NCBI RefSeq assembly: GCF_036250065.1
Contig: NZ_CP109199.1
Coordinates: forward strand, 5,890,001 to 5,954,000
Source of the DNA: Micromonospora sp. NBC_01699
GTDB taxonomy: Bacteria > Actinomycetota > Actinomycetes > Mycobacteriales > Micromonosporaceae
Length of the DNA: 64,000 bases
Direction of reading: 5' to 3'
Program-made: the position numbers and the translations under genes
Shown: positions 58,718 through 64,000 of the stretch, one piece after another
How the letters are laid out: each line of letters begins with the position of its first letter
Numbering within the stretch: the stretch's first letter is position 1
The notes under the pieces: model-generated
Databases searched by the model: none
What the model saw: the letters and a program-made list of their open reading frames with translations, nothing else
Told to the model about the DNA's origin: nothing

Positions 58718-58756
58718 CGGAAACGCTCCCGGCCATCTCGGTCGGGAGCGTTTCCG
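58718..58756. terminator. Bidirectional terminator
   Basis: Perfect 14-bp arms (58718-58731 and 58743-58756; GGAAACGCTCCCG core), loop 11 nt, between the converging 292-residue gene and DUF397 gene. Confidence 0.8.
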
Positions 58757-58774
58757 GGTTGTCTGCGGTCGCGA

Positions 58775-58975
58775 TCAGGCGACGGGGCCGATCTTCTTGG
58801 CGAAGGTCACGAACCCCTGCCACTGCGCCGGACCGAAGGCCAGCGTGCCGCCATCACGGTCCTTGGTGTCCCGGACAAGCACGCGACCGGGCAGGTTGTC
58901 GGCCACCTCGACGCACTCATTCGCGCCGCCGCTGCTGCGCGTGCTCTTGCGCCACCGCGCACCCGTTAGATCCAT
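58775..58975 (-). CDS. DUF397 protein
   Basis: A 66-residue protein of the DUF397 family: ARWRKSTRSSGGANECVEVAD and VLVRDTKDRDGGTLAFGPAQW, then FVTFAKKI. In actinobacteria these small proteins accompany XRE/DUF5753 regulators (for example the Scr1/Scr2 and WhiJ-type pairs of Streptomyces). The start overlaps the end of the XRE gene by 10 nt, so the two are co-translated. Confidence 0.93.
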   Translation of the reverse strand: MDLTGARWRKSTRSSGGANECVEVADNLPGRVLVRDTKDRDGGTLAFGPAQWQGFVTFAKKIGPVA

Positions 58976-59772
58976 GTGTCTGCCACTTCCTTCATCAGGT
59001 CGACTGACTGGCCGTGCGGTAGTGCCTCACCCCTGACGGCCTCCCACGCTGCCTGCATCGCCTTGATGCGGTCCGCATGGTTGACCAGGTAGCCCTTTAC
59101 CTGGTCGTCCAGGTACCCGATGATGCTCTGATCCGCTGCGGTGGCGAGCACGAAAGGTCCGCTCAGCCCAGCGTACGCGCCGACGGTGTCCGGCACGACG
59201 TGCACGCGGACGTGAGGTTCTTCGCACGCTTTGATGATGGCCTGTATCTGCTCCCGCATGACCGCCGGTCCACCGACCGGCCGGCGCAGGACGGAGTGGT
59301 CGATCACGGCTGTGAACTGTGGGGGCGACTCGCCACTCAGGACCACCTGTCGTGCGAGTCGCTGTGCTAGGTAGCGCTCGATGTCGTCGCGGCTGAGTAG
59401 ACCGGCGTCGGTCAGTATGACGCGCGCGTACGCCTCCGTCTGGAGCAGGCCGGGGATGACCAGCGGTTGAAACGAACGGAGTGCGACGGCCGCACGCTCG
59501 GCGGTTTCCCAATCGATCTTCCACTTCGGCGCCCCGAGCCGTTTGTCGAGCCGCGCGAACATCCCTCCGGTTTGAAACACCTCGTCAACCCGATCCCAGA
59601 AGCCGAGGGGCGGCTTCCGCGATCCGGTCTCGATCATTCCCACCAGCGATGCGGAATAGCTGACGGCTTTTGCTAGATCGTCCTGGGTCATGCCCCGAGC
59701 AGCCCGGATCTGGCGTAGCTCATGGAGTAGCGGATGATCACGATTGTCGTCCAACTTCACACCATCCCACAT
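58966..59772 (-). CDS. XRE-family regulator with DUF5753 domain
   Basis: A 268-residue DNA-binding protein. The helix-turn-helix is at about 14-70 (RAARGMTQDDLAKAVSYSASLVGMIETG). The C-terminal DUF5753 ligand-like domain has the signature FQPLVIPGLLQTEAYAR and later VVPDTVGAYAGLSGPF. With the DUF397 gene it forms the common regulator pair of actinobacteria. The ATG at 59772 is used; a GTG four codons in is an alternative. An inverted repeat just upstream (59780-59798) could be its own operator. Confidence 0.93.
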   Translation of the reverse strand: MWDGVKLDDNRDHPLLHELRQIRAARGMTQDDLAKAVSYSASLVGMIETGSRKPPLGFWDRVDEVFQTGGMFARLDKRLGAPKWKIDWETAERAAVALRSFQPLVIPGLLQTEAYARVILTDAGLLSRDDIERYLAQRLARQVVLSGESPPQFTAVIDHSVLRRPVGGPAVMREQIQAIIKACEEPHVRVHVVPDTVGAYAGLSGPFVLATAADQSIIGYLDDQVKGYLVNHADRIKAMQAAWEAVRGEALPHGQSVDLMKEVADTWI

Positions 59773-59779
59773 TCTCTAC

Positions 59780-59798
59780 TGGGCACCCACGGCGCCCA
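59780..59798. promoter_or_regulatory. Putative operator of the XRE/DUF397 pair
   Basis: TGGGCACC / GGCGCCCA, 8-bp inverted repeats with one mismatch around a 3-nt centre, 8 nt upstream of the XRE start. The rest of the gap (59799-60020) has no clear gene. Confidence 0.45.
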
Positions 59799-60020
59799 AC
59801 TTCACGGAGTGACCACTACAACAACTCACAAGGCGCCCACGACCTCGCGAAAGACCTTCCGAGACTAAGCCCTTCGGCACCACAGTGTCATCAAGGAACC
59901 GCTCGGATCCTCCCGATAGGACGATCGGACGTGGACGGGTGGAACTGGGGGTCGTCCCGCACCCGCATTGCTCGAAATTGGGGCGACCCCACCTGACCCA
60001 AGCTGAGGGAGGCGAAGAAC

Positions 60021-60095
60021 GTGCACGACAACCAAACCGACCCGACCACCGATGATCCGCTGTCCGGACGCGTCCGGCGGAACCCCACGACGTGA
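60021..60095 (+). CDS. Possible 24-residue protein or leader ORF
   Basis: GTG with GGGAGG 8 nt upstream; the peptide begins MHDNQTDPTTDDPLSG and is very polar. Its stop is 3 nt before the ATG of the next gene, so it may couple translation of that gene, which has no good ribosome binding site of its own. Whether the peptide itself matters is unknown. Confidence 0.4.
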   Translation: MHDNQTDPTTDDPLSGRVRRNPTT

Positions 60096-60098
60096 CCG

Positions 60099-60332
60099 AT
60101 GAGTGGGGAACCGAGCCTCGACACGTTGAAGTGGATCGCTCGGAGTGAGGTCATGCGGCACCGCAATTCGCGCCTCTGGCGGCCAGTCTGCCTCCACTGC
60201 ACCCAGTACGGATGCCCGTACATGGAACGGGCGATCGAGTTCCTACAGACCCTCGCAAGGGACACGAGCATCGGTGCGCAGGCCAGTGCAGGGAACGGGA
60301 CGGGGACGGGGGAACATGAGCCGGCAGGATGA
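60099..60332 (+). CDS. Small Cys-rich protein A
   Basis: A 77-residue protein with a putative metal-binding set VCLHCTQYGCPYMERAIEFL, preceded by a helical region LDTLKWIARSEVMRHR. The next protein has the same pattern (CxxC, a third Cys 4-5 residues later, then a Leu/Met-Glu-x-Ala-Ile helix), so the two look like paralogues. The 3' end overlaps the next gene by 17 nt. Function unknown. Confidence 0.6.
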   Translation: MSGEPSLDTLKWIARSEVMRHRNSRLWRPVCLHCTQYGCPYMERAIEFLQTLARDTSIGAQASAGNGTGTGEHEPAG

Positions 60333-60525
60333 GCCGCTGACGAAGGCCGGGATCTGGTGGGCCGTACGCATGACCCTCCAGGGCCACGTCAACGGCCGGC
60401 GCTGTCCACAGTGCATGGACGACCACGAGTGCCGGCAGCTTGAGTGGGCGATCAAGGAGTGGACCGAGGCCAGACCGACCTCACCGGTATCGGCACTACT
60501 CGCCGGGGCGGGCGTGATCGCGTGA
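60316..60525 (+). CDS. Small Cys-rich protein B (paralogue of A)
   Basis: A 69-residue protein with RRCPQCMDDHECRQLEWAIKEW. The N-terminal helix GIWWAVRMTLQGH parallels that of protein A. The ATG follows GGGGGAAC. It overlaps the end of gene A by 17 nt, and its stop overlaps the GTG of the next gene (GTGA), which shows a tight operon. It could bind zinc or an iron-sulfur cluster; nothing in the sequence decides this. Confidence 0.65.
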   Translation: MSRQDEPLTKAGIWWAVRMTLQGHVNGRRCPQCMDDHECRQLEWAIKEWTEARPTSPVSALLAGAGVIA

Positions 60526-60797
60526 CCGACGAATCGACCCCGCCCCCTCCTGCCGGCAATATGCCGGACACCACCGGAGACGGCACGCGGTCACTGGTGA
60601 AGGTCACCGTCAACCTTGCCCCGCGCGCGGTGGACGCACTCGATCTCGCCTGCGGACGCACCCGGGACACCAAGACCGACACGATCAACCGGGCGCTGGT
60701 CGCCTACAACCTGGTCCTGGAACTGATGGAACGCGGCGGCGGCAGCCTCACCCTACAAAACCCCGACGGCCGCACCGAACGAATCCACCTGCTCTGA
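60522..60797 (+). CDS. Ribbon-helix-helix-like small protein
   Basis: A 91-residue protein. The middle part LVKVTVNLAPRAVDALDLAC then RTRDTKTDTINRALVAYNLV has the strand-helix-helix pattern of CopG/Arc-type DNA-binding proteins, with Thr/Asp before the second helix. The C-terminal SLTLQNPDGRTERIHLL is polar. It starts in the stop of gene B (GTGA). A role as regulator of this cassette is an inference. Confidence 0.65.
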   Translation: MTDESTPPPPAGNMPDTTGDGTRSLVKVTVNLAPRAVDALDLACGRTRDTKTDTINRALVAYNLVLELMERGGGSLTLQNPDGRTERIHLL

Positions 60798-60809
60798 CTG
60801 GAGACCGAC

Positions 60810-61079
60810 ATGGGTCACGACGAAGCAGAACCGCAAGGCTCCCTGCACCGACCGAACCAAGACTGGTACTGCACCGACGACGGCGAAGAATGGCCATGCC
60901 CGATCCACAAACGCCGCATGTGGACGTACTACCAGGATGATCACCTCCGCCTGGAAGGGATCATGAATCGGTTCCGCGACCGCGCCATGGTCAGCGGCAT
61001 GTCCCACGAGATCGCCACCGCCCGATTCGTCGGATGGGTCAGAAATCCGCCCGTCCGGCAGGTGAAGCGGTCCATCTGA
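60810..61079 (+). CDS. Small protein with Cys/His motif
   Basis: An 89-residue protein containing WYCTDDGEEWPCPIHKRRM near 19-37, a Cys/Cys/His set that could bind a metal, followed by a basic helical C-terminus (EGIMNRFRDRAMVSGM). It starts 12 nt after the RHH-like gene. Similar short proteins are often named flavin reductase in databases, which this sequence does not support. Confidence 0.65.
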   Translation: MGHDEAEPQGSLHRPNQDWYCTDDGEEWPCPIHKRRMWTYYQDDHLRLEGIMNRFRDRAMVSGMSHEIATARFVGWVRNPPVRQVKRSI

Positions 61080-61249
61080 CCACCCGCCCCGAGTGTGCCG
61101 CGTCCCCCGTGCGCGACAGGCTCGGGGCGGGTCTGTCGAACGTACATTTCGGGGACGACCAGGCGATGTCCGGCGGGACATCTGGCCAACGAAAGCCGGT
61201 ACGGATAACGTCGACCGCAATAGATGTTTGGCCGCCAAAGGAGATCACA

Positions 61250-61501
61250 GTGCTTCGCAGGTTCTGGCTACCCGCCGCCGCTACCGCTCTCCTCCTTCTC
61301 GCCGCCGCTCCGGCCTCGGCGATACCGCCAAACCCGTGCGGACGCGTCCAATCCTGCGTCACCACCTACTACGCCAACGGCTACCCCGGCGCCCCGAGCG
61401 GCGCGCAAGGTTACAGATGCGATGGCTACAAGTTCTCCTGGGGCGACCTCTCCGGCCAACAGGTAACCGTCTACGAAGACTGCGGCGGCACCCCGGTCTG
61501 A
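61250..61501 (+). CDS. Small secreted Cys-containing peptide
   Basis: An 83-residue protein. Signal peptide with RRFWLPAAATALLLLAAAP, cleavage expected after ASA. The mature part of about 58 residues has four cysteines (NPCGRVQSC, YRCDG, EDCGG), a Tyr/Gly-rich middle and SWGDLSG. It recalls small secreted actinobacterial families such as DUF6289, but this is uncertain. The GTG start follows AAAGGAG at 5 nt. The gene is free-standing, followed by a strong palindrome. Confidence 0.75.
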   Translation: MLRRFWLPAAATALLLLAAAPASAIPPNPCGRVQSCVTTYYANGYPGAPSGAQGYRCDGYKFSWGDLSGQQVTVYEDCGGTPV

Positions 61502-61522
61502 TCTTTCCCCACCCCTTGACCG

Positions 61523-61580
61523 CTAATACAGAGAAAGAGTGGTTATCCCACGCCGGATAACCACTCTTTCTCTGTATTAG
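61523..61580. repeat. Perfect 26-bp palindrome between converging genes
   Basis: Arms 61523-61548 and 61555-61580 match without error (core CAGAGAAAGAGTGG), loop CACGCC. It is unusually AT-rich. It lies between the secreted peptide gene and the phosphodiesterase gene, where it would end both transcripts. Confidence 0.9.
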
Positions 61581-61603
61581 TGCCTCCCCGCAGCGGGGGT
61601 GGG

Positions 61604-62815
61604 TCAGTGATGGGCGAAGAGGAGGGGGATGGTCATTTCGGTGGCGGTCCAGGAGCCGTGGTAGGCGACCAGCTTCGCCTCCATCGGGGCTTCGGTACGG
61701 CTGGCCAGGATTACGTACGACTCCTGGCAGCAGACGACGACGTCGCCGATCCGGGCCAGGTGTTCCTCCGACACCGGGCCGAACCAGCCGGCGGCCACCG
61801 CCTCGGCGCGCGGCGCCACCCACGCGGCCGGGCCCAGCACCTCGGTCCAGGTGGCCAGCACGTCGTCGGTCGCACCGGGCTCGGTGTGCAGGTAACGGAC
61901 TCGGGCTTCACCCGCCACCACCCGTACGCCGGCCCGCAGCCGTGGATCGAGATCGAGGTCGAAGCGCCGGTCCGGCGGCACGTTGAGCTGCCCATGGTCG
62001 GCGGTGACCAGCAGCGCGGCGTCGGCTGGCAGACCGTGCACCAACCGGTCGAGCAGCCGGTCCAGCTCGGCCGCCGCAGCCCGCCAGGCGATCGAGTCGA
62101 CCCCGGCCAGGTGCCCCTGCTGGTCGAGGTCCGGGTGGTAGCCGGAGACCAGGGTCGGGCCGGGTCCGGCGGCGAGCGCGGCCAGCATCTCGGTGGCCAA
62201 CGCGTCCACCCCGGCCGCACCCCGGTAGACGCCACCGGAGTTGGCGGCCACGGTCAGGCCGCTGACGGCGTACTCGGGGCGGCTCACCACGGTCACCGCG
62301 ACACCGGCCGCCTCGGCCAGTTCGAGCTGGGTCGGCAACGGCTGCCAGCGCCGGGGATCCGGGTCCGGCGTACGGGGGTCGCCGGCCGCACCGGACCAGT
62401 TGATGTGGGTAAGGATCCGGTCGCTGCCCGGCACGTTCAGCCGGAAGCCGAGCACGCCGTGCGCCCCCGGTGCCGCCCCGGTGCCGAGAGTCACCAGACT
62501 CGTCGGGGTGGTCGAGGGGAACCCGCTGGTCAGCGGCCTACCGGTCCGGGCGGCCAGGTCGGCGAGCACCGGAGCATGGGGCGCGGCAGTCGGTAACTGG
62601 TACCAGCCGAGGCCGTCGACCAGCAGAACCGCTATCCGGCGTACGCCGTCGAGTTGGCCGACCAGCCCCAACGGGTCGGTGGCGCCCGGTACCCCGAGCA
62701 CAGCCAGCACACTGGGAAGCAGGTCGGCGAGGCTGTCCCCGCCGTACTCCGGGCGTACCCGGTCGAACGGACCGTAGGCACCGAACGGGCCGGCGACGGC
62801 GGACGGGTCGGTCAT
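61604..62815 (-). CDS. Alkaline phosphatase-superfamily phosphodiesterase
   Basis: A 403-residue protein of the type I phosphodiesterase/nucleotide pyrophosphatase group. Metal and nucleophile residues: LLVDGLGWYQ, FPSTTPTS (Thr nucleophile), YHPDLDQQGH, VTADHGQLN and AYHGSW. No signal peptide is seen, so it is likely cytoplasmic. It starts in the end of the methyltransferase gene (4-nt overlap). The substrate is not readable from the sequence. Confidence 0.88.
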   Translation of the reverse strand: MTDPSAVAGPFGAYGPFDRVRPEYGGDSLADLLPSVLAVLGVPGATDPLGLVGQLDGVRRIAVLLVDGLGWYQLPTAAPHAPVLADLAARTGRPLTSGFPSTTPTSLVTLGTGAAPGAHGVLGFRLNVPGSDRILTHINWSGAAGDPRTPDPDPRRWQPLPTQLELAEAAGVAVTVVSRPEYAVSGLTVAANSGGVYRGAAGVDALATEMLAALAAGPGPTLVSGYHPDLDQQGHLAGVDSIAWRAAAAELDRLLDRLVHGLPADAALLVTADHGQLNVPPDRRFDLDLDPRLRAGVRVVAGEARVRYLHTEPGATDDVLATWTEVLGPAAWVAPRAEAVAAGWFGPVSEEHLARIGDVVVCCQESYVILASRTEAPMEAKLVAYHGSWTATEMTIPLLFAHH

Positions 62816-63591
62816 TCGGGGCGGCGGGCGAAGAGGTGCAGCTGGGCGGCCATGTCCCGGTAGGGCGGCCGGGACGCGGCGGCGAGCTCCAACTCCAGCA
62901 ACGCCTGCGGGTCACCGTCGGCAGCGGCCGAGGGGATCAGATCAGCGAAGACGCGTACGCCGTGGGTCTGCTCCACCCGCAGCCCGGCGGCGCCGAGCAG
63001 CGCGGCGGCGGTCTCCGCGTCGTAACGCCGACGCAGCGTGTCCCTCGGCCCGGCGCACCCGTCCGGGTCGGCGAGCAGCGCGGCGGCGACGTCGAGGTGC
63101 CCGTTCATCGCCCGGCTGAGTACGGCCGCCGCCCGGCTCGCCACCAGCACACTGGCCGCCCCGCCGGGACGCAGCGCGGTCGCCACCGCCGCCACCACGT
63201 CGGCCGGATCGTCGACCACCTCCAGTACGGCGTGGCAGAGCACCAGGTCAGCGGCGGCCGGCTCGACCAGTCCGGCGAGCGCGTCCCCGTCCCCCTGCAC
63301 CGCCCGGATCCGGTCACCGACGCCCGCCTCGGCGGCCCGCCGGGTCAACGCGGCGAGCGCGTCCGGGCTGGCGTCGACCACCGTCACCCGGTGACCCGCC
63401 TCGGCCAGCGGCACGGCGAAGCCGCCGGTCCCCCCACCAACGTCCAGCACGGTCAGGGCGCGCCCGGCGAGCCGGTCGAGTTCCCGGCGCAGCACCGCCC
63501 AGACCACGGCGGTACGCGGGCCCGGATACGGTCCGGTTGCTGGCGCCGGCCGGCCACGCACCGCGCCGGAACCGATCTGTGTTCGCTCCAC
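62812..63591 (-). CDS. SAM-dependent methyltransferase
   Basis: A 259-residue class I methyltransferase. Motif I is VLDVGGGTGGFAVPLAEAGH, motif II VTVVDASPDAL, motif III VQGDGDAL and motif IV LVLCHAVLEVVDD. The C-terminal part has RRYDAETAAALLGAAGLRVEQTHGVRV, as in SmtA/BioC-like enzymes. Coupled to the downstream phosphodiesterase gene by a 4-nt overlap. Substrate unknown; tRNA or small molecule are both possible. Confidence 0.88.
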   Translation of the reverse strand: MERTQIGSGAVRGRPAPATGPYPGPRTAVVWAVLRRELDRLAGRALTVLDVGGGTGGFAVPLAEAGHRVTVVDASPDALAALTRRAAEAGVGDRIRAVQGDGDALAGLVEPAAADLVLCHAVLEVVDDPADVVAAVATALRPGGAASVLVASRAAAVLSRAMNGHLDVAAALLADPDGCAGPRDTLRRRYDAETAAALLGAAGLRVEQTHGVRVFADLIPSAAADGDPQALLELELAAASRPPYRDMAAQLHLFARRPE

Positions 63592-63668
63592 CGGACGAGC
63601 CTAGGCCACCGGTCCGGATCACCGATCGGGAGAATCCGCCCGGCCCCGCCGAGGCAACCCGGAGCGGG

Positions 63669-64000
63669 TCAGCGGAAGTCACGGGAGGCGGGCGTGACCG
63701 GGGCGGTGATCGCGTCCAGCCGGTCGGCGATCAGGTTCGTCACCCCCTCGGCCCGCTCCAGCCGACCCCGCACGACCAGCGTGTTGCTCGTCCGGGCCAC
63801 CTTCCGGTAGCGCTGCCACAGCCCCGGCGAGCAGATCACGTTCAGCATGCCGGTCTCGTCCTCCAGGTTCAGGAAGGTCACCCCACCGGCCGTACCCGGA
63901 CGTTGCCGGTGGGTGACGATGCCGCCGACCCGGACCCGCCGACCCGGCTCCACCCGGCCCAGCTTCGCGATCGGCACCGCGTCGAGCGCGTCGAGCCGAT
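63669..64000 (-). CDS. dnaE2: Error-prone DNA polymerase DnaE2, C-terminal end (cut by window)
   Basis: The visible 110 residues are the C-terminal OB-fold of DnaE2: LGRVEPGRRVRVGGIVTHRQ, GGVTFLNLEDETGMLNVICS, and the end ...SRDFR typical of ImuC/DnaE2. The frame is open to the window edge, so the gene continues beyond 64000. DnaE2 works with ImuA/ImuB in damage-induced mutagenesis. Confidence 0.88.
   Translation of the reverse strand, partial: RLDALDAVPIAKLGRVEPGRRVRVGGIVTHRQRPGTAGGVTFLNLEDETGMLNVICSPGLWQRYRKVARTSNTLVVRGRLERAEGVTNLIADRLDAITAPVTPASRDFR

Noticed and set aside
60145-60525. Longer frame for small protein B
   Set aside because: The upstream part is an out-of-frame read of protein A; the ATG at 60316 with GGGGGAAC is better.

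Overview
The window is chromosomal DNA from a high-GC actinobacterium, most likely a member of the Micromonosporaceae (Micromonospora or a close relative). Grounds: very GC-rich coding sequence with many GTG starts, the actinobacterial order ftsZ-yggS-sepF-yggT-divIVA, a MurE with the meso-diaminopimelate signature DNPR, an actinobacterial PriA-type HisA, an XRE/DUF397 regulator pair, and DUF3040, DUF58 and DUF2567 proteins. Most of it is core genome. No tRNA, rRNA, CRISPR array, insertion sequence or phage module was seen.

Layout. 1-7.7 kb: histidine genes on the minus strand (hisD, hisC, hisB, a 52-codon membrane gene, hisH, a small membrane gene, hisA/priA and, after a break, hisF). A three-gene peroxide-stress cassette (remnant ohrR, ohr, NADP-dependent reductase) sits between hisA and hisF. 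7.8-12.9 kb: a Lon-N-domain protein, a DUF2567 membrane protein and replicative polymerase dnaE. 13.1-18.1 kb: a large GT-C-like membrane protein, an EspI/MinD-like ATPase with a repetitive N-terminus, and a membrane-anchored protein of unknown role. 18.2-27.6 kb: rluD, lspA, a TraR/DksA zinc-finger gene, a CPA-type antiporter, DUF167, a small membrane protein, divIVA, yggT, sepF, yggS and ftsZ. 27.7-41.8 kb: the rest of the division and cell-wall (dcw) cluster, ftsQ-murC-murG-ftsW-mraY-murF-murE-ftsI-ftsL-rsmH-mraZ, with no murD. 42.2-45 kb: divergent murT-gatD (lipid II amidation) and a VTT-family membrane protein. 45.1-48.1 kb: leuS behind a leucine leader peptide and attenuator. 48.3-53.2 kb: a MoxR / DUF58 / transglutaminase operon. 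53.5-56.6 kb: DUF3040, dinB and an aldo/keto reductase. 56.6-61.6 kb: an accessory stretch of secreted Cys-containing proteins, an XRE/DUF397 pair and a run of very small proteins. 61.6-64 kb: a phosphodiesterase, a methyltransferase and the C-terminal end of the error-prone polymerase dnaE2, cut by the window edge.

How the parts work together. MurC, E, F, MraY and MurG make lipid II, MurT/GatD amidates it, FtsW/FtsI polymerise and cross-link it at the septum, and FtsZ, SepF, FtsQ and FtsL organise that site. DivIVA marks poles and septa. MraZ probably represses the cluster through three 10-bp-spaced boxes upstream of its own gene.

Most interesting signals: (1) a 12-residue leader peptide with three consecutive leucine codons, a stem-loop and an intrinsic terminator upstream of leuS; (2) a dispersed palindromic element of about 75 bp in three copies; (3) murD missing from its usual place, with a 16-bp hairpin there instead; (4) an N-terminally deleted ohrR; (5) -10 boxes placed 6-8 nt before start codons, indicating leaderless transcripts for hisD, hisF, the Lon-N gene, murE, murT and dinB; (6) the small-protein cassette at 60.0-61.1 kb.
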